In this document: one piece after another, positions 56,111 to 64,000 of the stretch
Numbering within the stretch: the stretch's first letter is position 1
How the letters are laid out: the number at the start of each line of letters is the position of its first letter
Assembly (NCBI GenBank): GCA_003553485.1
Contig: PWEJ01000044.1
Coordinates: 1-64,000, forward strand
Source of the DNA: Halanaerobiaceae bacterium
GTDB lineage: Bacteria > Bacillota > Halanaerobiia > Halanaerobiales > Halarsenatibacteraceae
Direction: 5' to 3'
Length of the DNA: 64,000 nucleotides
The notes under the pieces: generated by a model
Told to the model about the DNA's origin: nothing
What the model saw: only the letters and a program-made list of their open reading frames with translations
Databases searched by the model: none
Program-made: the position numbers and the translations under genes

Positions 56111-56857
56111 TACATCATTAACAACTCTCTGTAAGGTTTCATCTCCAGCCTGAATAGATCTCTGGTTGGCCTCATAATGACGACTGGCTTCAATGATATT
56201 GATCATTTCATTGACTACCTCAACATTAGCTCCTTCGAGGAAACCCTGTTCAACAGAATAATCCTCGGCCTCTACAACATTACCGGCCTCAGCCTCCCAG
56301 AGCCCATCGCCAATTTTTTCTGCTGCCTCTTCATCAGCAAAGGTCACCATCTCCAGAGCATCAACCTCCAGAAGATTATCATCATCTCTGACATAGACAA
56401 CTCCATCAGTATCCACTTCTATATCTTCACCAGGTAAACCTTGAATCGGTCCTTCTTCTCCCTGTACTGGATAACCCTCCTGAGTAACCAGCTGACCGGT
56501 GTCATCAAAAACAAAGTTGCCATTACGAGTGTATCTTTCCCCGGCCGGGGTATCGACGACAAAAAAGGCTTCTCCATCAATGGCCATATCCAGGGGGTTT
56601 TCAGTGTTAATCATATTTCCCTGGGAAAAATCAGTATAATTATCATCAATTCCCACACCATTATGCAGGCTGCCTATCTCCGTCGGTCTACTTCCACCTT
56701 CAATGCGATGCAATAACATCTCGGGAAAAGATTCCTTGACAGTCATATCCTTTTTAAAACCAGTGCTTTCAGCATTGGCCAGATTATTGGATAAAGTGTC
56801 CATTTTAACCTGATTGCTAGCCATACTGGAAGCCGAAGCATATAAACCTCTTATCAT
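56096..56857 (-). CDS. flgF: Flagellar proximal rod protein FlgF (FlgG paralogue)
   Basis: 253 residues. N-terminal GLYASASSMASNQVKMDTLSNNLANAESTGFKKDMTV (part: SSMASNQVKMDTLSNNLA) and the C-terminal NVVNEMINIIEASRHYEANQRSIQAGDETL (part) form the coiled coil of rod proteins. The N-terminal KESFPEMLLHRIEGGS marks the FlgF-like type. ATG 56857 follows AAGGAGGTGATG. The assignment between FlgF and a second FlgG rests on length and the region after TGFKK. Confidence 0.9.
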   Translation of the reverse strand: MIRGLYASASSMASNQVKMDTLSNNLANAESTGFKKDMTVKESFPEMLLHRIEGGSRPTEIGSLHNGVGIDDNYTDFSQGNMINTENPLDMAIDGEAFFVVDTPAGERYTRNGNFVFDDTGQLVTQEGYPVQGEEGPIQGLPGEDIEVDTDGVVYVRDDDNLLEVDALEMVTFADEEAAEKIGDGLWEAEAGNVVEAEDYSVEQGFLEGANVEVVNEMINIIEASRHYEANQRSIQAGDETLQRVVNDVGSLR

Positions 56858-56881
56858 TTCATCACCTCCTTGGTTACAGAT

Positions 56882-57439
56882 TTAATCAATAGTTATCTCA
56901 TCCAGTAAAGTTGGCAAATCAACATCGGCGGGAAATTCATAGGTTCCTGCCCGCATAACTGTCTCCAGCTCAAACATCACCATCAACCTAACCATTTCAT
57001 CATAATCAACTAAGCCTTCATCAGCTAAAATCTCCGCCACTCGTAAACTGTGTACATTACTTGGTATTTCCACTTCAATTTGCTCTACTATTTCTTGATC
57101 CGAAGAAATTGGGTTATAATTAAAGGAGAATTTTTCCTTATAGTTATCAGCAATTTTGGCCGGATATCTACCTTTAGAGCTGATGATCTCTTCTCTAGTT
57201 AAGTCCACTTCTTCCTCATGCTCTGTTTCCTCAGTTTCTTCATCCAAGCCCGCTGTTTCATCATCTTCCTCTACTGCTCCATTTTCTGCTCCATCATTAA
57301 ATAAAGCTAATATAAAGTCTGTTGTCTGACCTGGCTCTTCCTCCTGTACCAGAAGAAAACCACCTCCCAGCAATAATAGTAATCCCAGCACTAAAACTAT
57401 ATTTATCATTTTGCTCCAATTAAAACCGTTACCCGGCAT
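56882..57439 (-). CDS. Short MltG/YceG-like membrane protein without the catalytic part
   Basis: 185 residues. A membrane helix (about 12-32) is followed by a highly acidic stretch (about 50-90) and a C-terminal domain of about 65 residues (VEIPSNVHSLRVAEILADEGL ... RAGTYEFPADVDLPTLLDEI) that matches the N-terminal LysM-like part of MltG/YceG. The transglycosylase domain that follows in MltG is absent. Start taken at 57439 (GGGGCGG upstream); 57445 and 57460 are also in frame. It sits between DUF6115 and flgF. Confidence 0.65.
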   Translation of the reverse strand: MPGNGFNWSKMINIVLVLGLLLLLGGGFLLVQEEEPGQTTDFILALFNDGAENGAVEEDDETAGLDEETEETEHEEEVDLTREEIISSKGRYPAKIADNYKEKFSFNYNPISSDQEIVEQIEVEIPSNVHSLRVAEILADEGLVDYDEMVRLMVMFELETVMRAGTYEFPADVDLPTLLDEITID

Positions 57440-58121
57440 TATCATCCGCCCCGTTTCCATGCATCTTAATAATTAATTCTGTTTCTCTGATCCCTATATC
57501 CAGGGAGCCAGCAATATCTTCCAGGGAAGAATTATTTTCATACATTTTAATAGCATCATGATATTTATCAGGCAGATTCCCCTCATTTTGTAACTCCTGG
57601 TTAAAAGTTTGATTAAATCCTCCCAGATCCTCTATGCTTTTTTGATTTAAATTTTTAATCTTTTCTTTCAGGACTTTCTCCTTGGCATTTATCTCCTGCA
57701 AAAGTTCATCGATGTCAGAATTAATTCTAGCTAACTTCTTCTGATTATTTAGTAGAGCTTCTGTCTCCTGAGGAGAAACACCTCCACTTACCTGTCTGCT
57801 CTGGTTGTTATTAGCATTATCAGTGGTATTGGTATTGTTGGTAACATTGGTATTATTGGTAGTATTGTTGCTATTATAGGCTTGCAGAATTCTTTTGCGG
57901 GCTAAACTGTTTTTTTTCTTTCTATTATTTTTTTGCTTTCTCCTGTTTTCCCTTTTGGCAATAATGGCTTCTTTTGCTGCTAGAAAAGACTCGACGTCAA
58001 AATCCTCTGCAGAATTTATCTGCTTTTCATTATTTTTATCCCGGGACAGAGTAAACTTCAGGGTTATGCCCACTGCCAAAAGTATCAAACCTGCTATTAA
58101 CATAAACCAAGCAATATTCAT
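57429..58121 (-). CDS. DUF6115-like protein in the SwrB position
   Basis: 230 residues. An N-terminal membrane helix (about 4-24), a basic segment (about 50-80), then an Asn/Thr-rich low-complexity stretch (about 83-112), a coiled coil (about 118-165) and a C-terminal helix-turn-helix-like region (YHDAIKMYENNSSLEDIAGSLDIGIRETELIIKMHG in part, about 185-222). In B. subtilis SwrB, a membrane protein that aids flagellar export assembly, follows sigD in the flagellar operon; this gene lies downstream of sigD. Assignment is by position and layout. Confidence 0.6.
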   Translation of the reverse strand: MNIAWFMLIAGLILLAVGITLKFTLSRDKNNEKQINSAEDFDVESFLAAKEAIIAKRENRRKQKNNRKKKNSLARKRILQAYNSNNTTNNTNVTNNTNTTDNANNNQSRQVSGGVSPQETEALLNNQKKLARINSDIDELLQEINAKEKVLKEKIKNLNQKSIEDLGGFNQTFNQELQNEGNLPDKYHDAIKMYENNSSLEDIAGSLDIGIRETELIIKMHGNGADDNAG

Positions 58122-58195
58122 AATAATATCCTCCCGGTTTAAACTCTTAAACCATTATCAAATCTATTTTTTAGCTATAATTTTTAGCTTAGATA

Positions 58196-58519
58196 TTATA
58201 TCTTAATATCAAAGTTTTTTCCTCTGGTGTTAGCAGCCTTTATAGCTGGTGACTCCTGCTCTTCCTCTGAATTTTCCTTTTCCTGAGCATTCTCGCTTTC
58301 CTCTTTATCGAAGGCATTCTGGCCTTCTTCATCAGCTATTTCTTTTTTCTCTACATCTTCCTGCTCCTTTACTCTTTTTTGATCTCTACCCTGCTCAATT
58401 TCCTGTTGTTGCTTAATTATTCCCTGTTCCTGAGCAGTTTCCAGGCTGCGCTGTTGTTCCATTTCACTAACCTGCAAGGAAGATTGTAAATGAGTATGGG
58501 GGTTAATTGGATTAGGCAT
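58196..58519 (-). CDS. Unknown small charged protein of the flagellar run
   Basis: Not recognised. 107 residues: a short PNPINPHTHLQSSL start, then a long, very polar helix (about 15-90) with runs of Glu, Gln and Lys typical of a coiled coil, and a short basic end GKNFDIKI. No signal peptide and no membrane segment. ATG 58519 follows TTAGGAGGTGGG, a strong site. It lies 12 nt after the FapA-like gene and before the SwrB-position gene, so it is probably co-expressed with flagellar genes. Confidence 0.65.
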   Translation of the reverse strand: MPNPINPHTHLQSSLQVSEMEQQRSLETAQEQGIIKQQQEIEQGRDQKRVKEQEDVEKKEIADEEGQNAFDKEESENAQEKENSEEEQESPAIKAANTRGKNFDIKI

Positions 58520-58530
58520 AATCCCACCTC

Positions 58531-60363
58531 CTAAAGTGGTGCCTGAACAACTTCACCGGCTTCTTCTACAAAGGCTGTTGTCCTTAATTCATCATGGACA
58601 ATAAATTTCGAACTGCCAATGCTAATATTTACCCCTGGATATACTCTGTCTTTAACTTTGATTTTGCCTTCCCGAGAACGGCTGGATTTTTCTTTTAATT
58701 CTTCTAAAAGTGCTTCTTTTTCCTCTATCTCTTCATTCATGTTTTTAGCTGTTTTCTGCAGACGATAATACATTAGCTCTTTTGACTCCGGCAATTTACC
58801 CTTTTGCTCCTTCAATTTTTTAAGTAACTCCAGAGCTTTTTCAGCTTTAGTTTTGTTTTGCTGGCATTTCTGGAGCTCCTCTTTTAAATTTGCAATTTTT
58901 TCCTTGGTCTCCGGGTCAATGCCTACCTCCACCAAAGTGGTTGTGGCCAGGGTAGAGCCAATAACCTTTGCTTCAATAATTTTGGTTGCTCGACATTTGC
59001 CTCCCACTATTAGACCCTTTCCCTTGCCCAGGAAAATGCTATTACCTGCTTCAATTTTGCTGTGCATAATAGCATCATCCACATAGACATCACTTCTGCC
59101 AACTACATTACCATTCTCCACAAATTTGATTTTGATATCTCCCTTAGCTTCTACCTGCCCCTTATCCTTACCGATAAAACCCTTATGGATTATAACTTCT
59201 CCTCCAGCTTTAACGTGAGCACCACTAACTTTTCCTTTAATTTCGATATTTCCTTCAGCTACAACCTCAAATCCTTCCTGAACATCACCTTTAACCAGGA
59301 CATTGCCTACAAAATCAATATTACCGGTGGAAAAATCTACATCTCCCTGCACCTCATGAATTGGCAGGACACTGACTTTTTTTCTTTCCTTTACGACCTG
59401 CCCCTCTATTTTGGCCACTAATTTATCCTCATCAACTTCGGTATTTTTCCCTCGAGGAAGTTCTACTTTTTTCGGCTTCGGGGGACTAATCTCCTCTCCA
59501 GTAACTTTTTTGCCTGGAGTTCCTGGCTCTGGTTCTTTTTTAGTAACCAAAACTTCCCCTTTTTTCACATTGTTAATTAAATCTAAATTTCGAAAATCAA
59601 TGGTGCCATCTTCTCGCTCTATCCCAACTTTATCCTTATCAAATTCAAAATGATAAATCAACTCTCCATCATGACCAGGCTCAGGTTGCTTACCTTCAGC
59701 TATTAAAAATTCTGAAACCTCTTCTTCACAGTCGAGCAGATCATGGTATTTATCTTTCTTAATTCCATAAACAATTCCCTTTTCCTGCAAAAACTGCTCT
59801 ATTTTATTCTCAGTTAGCTCTTCGCCCCCTAGAGCCGGCTGGTAGCTCAGGTAAGCCTCTAAACCATCTTTCTTTAGAGATAAATCAAGACTATAGTCCC
59901 GGTCTAATTCCGGTTTGCGAGGGGCAATATTCACCCATTCTTCTGAAGGATCTTCAAGTTCCTCCTGGATTGCCGGCCAATCAACCTCCTCAATTTCTAA
60001 TTCCTTTAAGGACTCTTTAATTTCATTATAGTTTATAGCTCTGCCTTTTTCCGAAGGGGGAGTTATTTTAAGCTTAACCCCATCTTCGGCAAAGTTAATC
60101 TCAAAATCACCATCAAGTTCTAAATCGCCCTCTATAGCTGCAAGTTCCTCCTCCAGTTCAGCAGTCTCATCAATTTCCAGAGTGACCTCGTAGATATTAT
60201 CTTTATCTATTATTCCTAAAAAACCAGAGCGTTCTTCCTTGAGCTTGACATTTATCCTGGAATCATCAAGCATTTGTCTGCCCTCTTTTTGCCAGTGTTT
60301 TCTGGCTTTTTTGATAGCTGTTTTGTCATCTTTTGCTTCAACTTGCAGTTTTTCCTGGCTCAA
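58531..60363 (-). CDS. FapA family polymer-forming protein (DUF342)
   Basis: 610 residues. N-terminal Jag-N-like domain (about 1-65), then a FapA N-terminal domain with the RNLDLINNVKKGEVLVTKKEP (part) and KVTGEEISPPKPKKVELPRGKNT (part: VTGEEISPPKPKKV) motifs, then a repetitive beta region of bactofilin-like turns (about 330-470, VKGDVQEGFEVVAEGNIEIKGKV part) and a C-terminal coiled coil (about 475-560). The function of FapA proteins is unknown. The start is a TTG at 60363 with GGAGGG. It follows sigD by 12 nt. Confidence 0.85.
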   Translation of the reverse strand: MSQEKLQVEAKDDKTAIKKARKHWQKEGRQMLDDSRINVKLKEERSGFLGIIDKDNIYEVTLEIDETAELEEELAAIEGDLELDGDFEINFAEDGVKLKITPPSEKGRAINYNEIKESLKELEIEEVDWPAIQEELEDPSEEWVNIAPRKPELDRDYSLDLSLKKDGLEAYLSYQPALGGEELTENKIEQFLQEKGIVYGIKKDKYHDLLDCEEEVSEFLIAEGKQPEPGHDGELIYHFEFDKDKVGIEREDGTIDFRNLDLINNVKKGEVLVTKKEPEPGTPGKKVTGEEISPPKPKKVELPRGKNTEVDEDKLVAKIEGQVVKERKKVSVLPIHEVQGDVDFSTGNIDFVGNVLVKGDVQEGFEVVAEGNIEIKGKVSGAHVKAGGEVIIHKGFIGKDKGQVEAKGDIKIKFVENGNVVGRSDVYVDDAIMHSKIEAGNSIFLGKGKGLIVGGKCRATKIIEAKVIGSTLATTTLVEVGIDPETKEKIANLKEELQKCQQNKTKAEKALELLKKLKEQKGKLPESKELMYYRLQKTAKNMNEEIEEKEALLEELKEKSSRSREGKIKVKDRVYPGVNISIGSSKFIVHDELRTTAFVEEAGEVVQAPL

Positions 60364-60375
60364 AAGAAATCCCTC

Positions 60376-61155
60376 CTAAAGCAATTCTGCTTTATCTCTA
60401 CTTAAAAATCCCCTCAATCTCTGCAGCCCCTTTTTGTGAATTTGAGAGACTCTAGCTGCAGACACCTCCAGTATTTCAGCTATTTCCTGCTGGGTTAATT
60501 CTTCATAATAATAGAGAGTAATTACCAATTTTTCCTGTTTAGATAACTTTTCTAAAGCTGAAATTAAAAGCTGTTTTTGTTGTTTTTGTTCATAGTCACT
60601 AAGAGGGCTGGCTTCATCATTTGCTATAAAATCAAGCAGTCTGGCCTCCTCAGTTTTAGCATCCAGAGAGAGCCATTCAGCAGCCGATAGATACTGCATA
60701 ACCTCATCCAGTTCTTCCTCTTCTAAATCACATTCAGCAGCTAATTCCTCTCGACTGGGTTTTCTCTTCTCTCTACTGCGGAATCTTTCTCTAGCTGCCA
60801 GAATTTCTTTGCCCTTGCTGCGAAGAGAATGGGGAAGCCAGTCTAAGTCTCGCAAATGGTCTATCATGGCTCCTCTTATTCTCTTGCTGGCAAAAGTTTT
60901 AAAATTAATTTCTCTATCCAGATCAAATCTTTCTAAGGCTTCAATCAGGCCAATAATTCCATAGCTCTCCAGATCTCTTTCTGGTATAAAGTCTGGTAGC
61001 AGGACCGATAGTCTGCTGGCCTGGTATTTTACCAGCGGAAGATATTCCAGTATCAGCCTTTCCCTAGAGCTTTCATCATTTTCATTTATATAATTATCCC
61101 AGAGCTTATATTTATTAATTTGGTTTGCCTTAGAATTTTCCTGCAAAACTTTCAC
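60376..61155 (-). CDS. sigD: Flagellar sigma factor SigD (FliA/WhiG family)
   Basis: Sigma-28, which directs late flagellar genes. 259 residues. Region 2 has LPLVKYQASRLSVLLPDFIPERDLESYGIIGLIEALERFD (part: GIIGLIEALERFD) with KTFASKRIRGAMIDHLRDLDWLPHSLR (part), the classic WhiG signature, and region 4 is LSKQEKLVITLYYYEELTQQEIAEILEVSAARVSQIHKKGLQRLR (part: TQQEIAEILEVSAARVSQIH). The start is GTG 61155 or TTG 61146. Gene order flhF-flhG-pilZ-x-sigD is close to the B. subtilis fla/che operon. Confidence 0.92.
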   Translation of the reverse strand: MKVLQENSKANQINKYKLWDNYINENDESSRERLILEYLPLVKYQASRLSVLLPDFIPERDLESYGIIGLIEALERFDLDREINFKTFASKRIRGAMIDHLRDLDWLPHSLRSKGKEILAARERFRSREKRKPSREELAAECDLEEEELDEVMQYLSAAEWLSLDAKTEEARLLDFIANDEASPLSDYEQKQQKQLLISALEKLSKQEKLVITLYYYEELTQQEIAEILEVSAARVSQIHKKGLQRLRGFLSRDKAELL

Positions 61156-61166
61156 CCCATTGCTAA

Positions 61167-61571
61167 TCAGTCATTCTCCTCAGTTTCCAAAATGGGCGGA
61201 TCCAGGGGAGTGAAATCATCCTGAGAATTCTCTCCTTGTTTTTCACCTTGTTTTGCTCCTCTACCAGCTTCATTATCAGTTTTTGACCTGTCCCTGTCAG
61301 ATTGAAAATTTTCCTGGTTCTGCTGATATTTCTCGCTGGCCTTAGGCGAGCTTTGCTGCTGGTCAGAATCCTGCGAAAAAATATCTGCTAATTTTTCCAT
61401 CCCCCAGGGAAGATATTGGAAAAACAACCCAACTGCCAGGCCTAGCAAGAAAAATTGGAGGCTGGTAAAAAATACCCACTGCAAGGAATAAAAAGATATT
61501 AGTCCATATAATACAGAAATTACATAAAAGATTCCGGCAACTAATAAGGCTTTGAAGAACTTTTCTGCCAT
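61167..61571 (-). CDS. Unknown small membrane protein with a polar C-terminal half
   Basis: Not recognised. 134 residues: two membrane helices (about 8-28 and 33-55) followed by a long Gln, Asp and Ser rich hydrophilic tail (about 65-134), probably cytoplasmic or disordered. The start ATG 61571 comes one nt after the stop of the PilZ gene, so it is coupled to that gene. It lies between PilZ and sigD. The B. subtilis operon has chemotaxis genes at this place; none is seen here. No role can be given. Confidence 0.65.
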   Translation of the reverse strand: MAEKFFKALLVAGIFYVISVLYGLISFYSLQWVFFTSLQFFLLGLAVGLFFQYLPWGMEKLADIFSQDSDQQQSSPKASEKYQQNQENFQSDRDRSKTDNEAGRGAKQGEKQGENSQDDFTPLDPPILETEEND

Positions 61572-61572
61572 G

Positions 61573-62223
61573 CTAGATCAAACCTTTACGGCGGAGTTTT
61601 CGCTGGTGATCAAAGAGCCAACCCATAAGAGAGTCTCTAGTTCTGGGGTTAATATCGACAAATTTCATACCACAGGCTTTGCCATCAGCAATATCATAAA
61701 AGTTTACTATTTTAGCCAGTATGGGAACGCCTTCAATTGCTTCAATATCTAATTTTACTTCCAATAATTGTTCTTTTTCCAGCTCTTCTTCTAATACCAT
61801 CTTCACCCCGCCACCGCTAATGTCAATAGTCCAGCTTTCCTTATAATCATCCTCGGGTTCTAACTCCTTATCTACTGGACGGTACCAGATTTTTTTTCTT
61901 ACTTCCAGGCGGAAAAATTTACGACGTTGAATCTTGACAAAATCATCCTCTGCTGGTCTGTCAACAACCAGGAGAGGGACTGATTCAGACACCCTATCCT
62001 GAATTTCAGTGCTAAATTTATAGGCGGCGGTATCGGCGGAAAAAAAGACAGCAATCTCTGTTCCTGGACTTAAGGGAACTAAAGAGCCTTTTCTGAAGGG
62101 CACCAATAATTTCAAATAATCATCCTCGATATCGGCTATCCGACTTTGATAATCTCCTTTGTAGGGTCCCCGTTTAACCTGTATTTCAATATTTAGATTT
62201 ATCTCTAACTTGCTGGCAACCAT
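61573..62223 (-). CDS. YcgR/YpfA-like PilZ flagellar brake protein
   Basis: 216 residues. An N-terminal YcgR-N domain (about 1-95: EIQVKRGPYKGDYQSRIADIEDDYLKLLVPF in part) precedes a PilZ domain (about 100-215) with the c-di-GMP motifs: RRKFFRLEVR (RxxxR, about 109-118) and IDISGGGVKM (D/NxSxxG, about 146-155). c-di-GMP binding is known to slow flagellar rotation in this family. ATG 62223 follows GGAGG. It follows flhG with about 105 nt between. No diguanylate cyclase is in the window. Confidence 0.9.
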   Translation of the reverse strand: MVASKLEINLNIEIQVKRGPYKGDYQSRIADIEDDYLKLLVPFRKGSLVPLSPGTEIAVFFSADTAAYKFSTEIQDRVSESVPLLVVDRPAEDDFVKIQRRKFFRLEVRKKIWYRPVDKELEPEDDYKESWTIDISGGGVKMVLEEELEKEQLLEVKLDIEAIEGVPILAKIVNFYDIADGKACGMKFVDINPRTRDSLMGWLFDHQRKLRRKGLI

Positions 62224-62328
62224 AGTGACGTTTTCCTCCTCATCTAAGACAACATAGATAAAATATCAGCTAATACCTTTATTAATAGAGAGTTGGAGTA
62301 ATTGGTAATAAATGTGAAGTTAGTGGAA

Positions 62329-63207
62329 TTACTTAAAAAACCCTAAAAGACGGTAGACAAAACCCTTCATACCTCTAGAACCCTCTGGTTCTTCATCTAA
62401 AATAGTTGCCGCCGTCTTTTTGAAGGCTCTGCTGGACTTAGCTTCAGGATACATGGTGAGTAGGGGATTTTGTTTTCTCACTGCTTTTTTGACAACTATA
62501 TCATAGGGAATATGGGAGACCATTTTAATATCAAGGTTCAGATAGTTTTCTATAGCCTCTTTAATTCTACTGGCAACCTCTTTTCCTTCCCTCTCACTTT
62601 CAATCTGATTTACCAGCAGATTTACCTGACAGCTAATTTCATGGCTGGATAAAATTTTAATTAGACTGTAAGCATCCATGATTGCTGTTGGTTCCGGAGT
62701 TAAAACTACTATCACTTCATCGGAAGCTCTGATAAAGTTCACAATAGTGGAGTGTACTCCGGCACCAATATCCAGGAGAATAATATCAAATTTATTTTCC
62801 AATTCTCCAGAAAGACTGATAAGTTTTTTAACAGCTTTCATCTCTAAATCTATAAAACTATCAATGCCCGAAGAACCTGGCAGCACAGAAATACCTTCAG
62901 GTCCTGTTAATAGAGCATCTTCTAGCTGGCATTCTTCTGCTAATACATGAACTAAGTGATAGCGGGCAGAAAGACCTAAGATGACATCTACATTAGCCAT
63001 ACCCATATCAGCATCGAGAATCAAAACTTCTTTCCCTCGCTGCTGTAATGCCAGACCGAGATTGACAGCCACACTGGTCTTACCGACTCCCCCTTTGCCG
63101 CTGGCCACAGCTATAACTCTAGTCTGCTTCCGGGCTGGTTCAGTCTCTTTAGTATTACTATCCGACGAATTAAACATTTGCCGCAATCTGCTTGCTTGAT
63201 CAGCCAT
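62329..63207 (-). CDS. flhG: FlhG (YlxH) MinD-like ATPase
   Basis: Sets the number and place of flagella with FlhF. 292 residues. The N-terminal MADQASRLRQMF carries the DQAxxLR motif that activates FlhF; the P-loop VASGKGGVGKTSVAVNLG (about 35-52), the switch LDADMGMANVDVILGL (about 68-83), LLDIGAG and the C-terminal amphipathic GFVYRLLGFFK helix that binds the membrane are present. The ATG at 63207 overlaps the flhF stop by 8 nt and has GGTGA upstream. The longer GTG at 63216 is also possible. Confidence 0.95.
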   Translation of the reverse strand: MADQASRLRQMFNSSDSNTKETEPARKQTRVIAVASGKGGVGKTSVAVNLGLALQQRGKEVLILDADMGMANVDVILGLSARYHLVHVLAEECQLEDALLTGPEGISVLPGSSGIDSFIDLEMKAVKKLISLSGELENKFDIILLDIGAGVHSTIVNFIRASDEVIVVLTPEPTAIMDAYSLIKILSSHEISCQVNLLVNQIESEREGKEVASRIKEAIENYLNLDIKMVSHIPYDIVVKKAVRKQNPLLTMYPEAKSSRAFKKTAATILDEEPEGSRGMKGFVYRLLGFFK

Positions 63208-64000
63208 CGTTATCACCCAGCATAAAGGGGATTAGTTTTTCAGGATGAGCAACATCCAGATCATCAGGGACATCCTGGCCAAAACTATAGTACGAATAGG
63301 GAAGTTCATGTCTATGACGTATATTAAGGATATCACCAAAGGTGGTATCCTCATCCAATTTAGTTAATAAAAATCTATTGGGCTCCAGGGCCGAAAATTT
63401 ATCAATAGTCTGCTGCAGGCTTTTGGACTTGGTGTTTAGGCAAAGTAAAAGATGAATTTCATCAATTAATTCATTGGCCATTATACTTTTAAGTCTTCCT
63501 AATTGTACCTGGTCTTTCCAACTGCTTCCTGGCGTATCGACGAGGACAAGGTCAAAGTTCCTGAATTTATTTGCTAAAGCGACTGCAAATTCACTATCAT
63601 TATAGACAACTTCCAGGGGTATATTAATAATATCACTATAGGTTTTAAGTTGCTGGACAGCAGCAATCCGGTAAGTATCAGAAGTAATAAGACCTACCTG
63701 ATAACCCTTTTCCACCTGGCGAGCAGCTAACTTGGCAATGGTGGTTGTTTTGCCAACTCCAGTAGCTCCCACCAGGGCCACTACTTTTCGCTCTCCCTGG
63801 GTTAATTTTAGAGGACGGGGTTTGCCAATTATTTTCTGCAACTCTTTTTGAAAGATTTTCATCTGTAGTCTAGCTTCATCTTTACCCTGCAATTTTTTCG
63901 TTAAATCACGGGCCAGCTCCTCTTCTACTTGCTGCTCCATTAACAATTGATACACTCTCTTGGCTGGTCCAGATAAAGTTTTGGCAAAATCGTCTTCCTG
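63200..64000 (-). CDS. flhF: FlhF SRP-like GTPase, 5' end outside the window
   Basis: Flagellar assembly GTPase that works with FlhG. The reading frame is open through the window edge, so 267 codons of the C-terminal part are seen. The helical N domain is followed by the NG domain: G1 VALVGATGVGKTTTIAKLAA, G2 TSDTYRIAAVQQL, G3 LVLVDTPGSSWKD, G4 LLTKLDED and the C-terminal DVPDDLDVA. G3 is DTPGSS, where SRP-type GTPases and most FlhF have DTAGR. It overlaps flhG. The first part, including the basic B domain, is outside the window. Confidence 0.93.
   Translation of the reverse strand, partial: QEDDFAKTLSGPAKRVYQLLMEQQVEEELARDLTKKLQGKDEARLQMKIFQKELQKIIGKPRPLKLTQGERKVVALVGATGVGKTTTIAKLAARQVEKGYQVGLITSDTYRIAAVQQLKTYSDIINIPLEVVYNDSEFAVALANKFRNFDLVLVDTPGSSWKDQVQLGRLKSIMANELIDEIHLLLCLNTKSKSLQQTIDKFSALEPNRFLLTKLDEDTTFGDILNIRHRHELPYSYYSFGQDVPDDLDVAHPEKLIPFMLGDNDG

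Overview
The window looks like a chromosomal segment of an anaerobic, halophile-type, two-membrane (diderm) Firmicute, most simply a member of the Halanaerobiales. The base is inference from gene content. The order rapZ-yvcK-whiA-rpoN-cggR-gap-pgk-tpiA-gpmI-eno-secG-rnr-smpB-ssrA is the classic low-GC Gram-positive arrangement. The same window nevertheless carries outer-membrane functions: both ADP-heptose synthesis genes (hldE-type kinase and adenylyltransferase), the flagellar P- and L-ring proteins FlgI and FlgH, and a small secreted beta-rich protein ending in Phe. Serine and acid richness, a membrane pyrophosphatase of the K+-dependent type and a hyper-acidic FlgI extension fit a salty habitat. 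No genus can be fixed from sequence alone.

Layout. Almost everything is on the minus strand, so gene order is read from the right end to the left. 64000-51685: a flagellar block (flhF partial, flhG, PilZ protein, small membrane protein, sigD/fliA, FapA-like, three small or unknown proteins including a DUF6115/SwrB-position protein and a short MltG-like protein, then flgF, flgG, flgA, flgH, flgI, flgJ-N). 51625-46094: an envelope and regulatory run (SPOR-phosphodiester glycosidase protein, candidate outer-membrane protein, heptose kinase, heptose adenylyltransferase, sigH-like factor, comFC). 45994-35847: cspA, hpf, secA, prfB (with its programmed +1 frameshift), DUF5693 protein, csaB-like pyruvyltransferase, tagA/wecG-like glycosyltransferase, ctpA. 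35735-27666: cysE, a candidate small RNA with its own promoter and terminator, uvrB, uvrA, uvrC, an 8-Fe ferredoxin. 27498-16213: glyA, HAD phosphatase, DUF624-like membrane protein, ROK glucokinase, hprK, a glucodextranase-C-like secreted protein, a squalene/phytoene synthase, rapZ, yvcK, whiA, rpoN. 16035-9035: the cggR-gap-pgk-tpiA-gpmI-eno glycolytic operon behind a strong promoter and CggR-type operator. 6678-8: secG, hppA, thioesterase, HD protein, rnr, smpB, tmRNA and tRNA-Trp (trans-translation and RNA quality control).

The only plus-strand genes in 64 kb form a compact island at 6822-8966: promoter, DnaD-domain protein, DnaC-like AAA+ ATPase, a 17-codon leader ORF, an unknown 128-residue protein and a terminator. 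The first and last proteins of this island end in nearly the same peptide (EE-L/M-EK-K/N-GWI), which suggests a helicase-loading cassette with an undescribed third partner.

Other features that the genes alone do not explain: the roughly 105-nt C-rich transcript candidate between cysE and uvrB, two secA promoters separated by a terminator-like hairpin, a run of three hairpins between flgF and flgG, FlgH without a lipobox cysteine, FlhF with a changed G3 motif, and RF2 with SPY in place of SPF.
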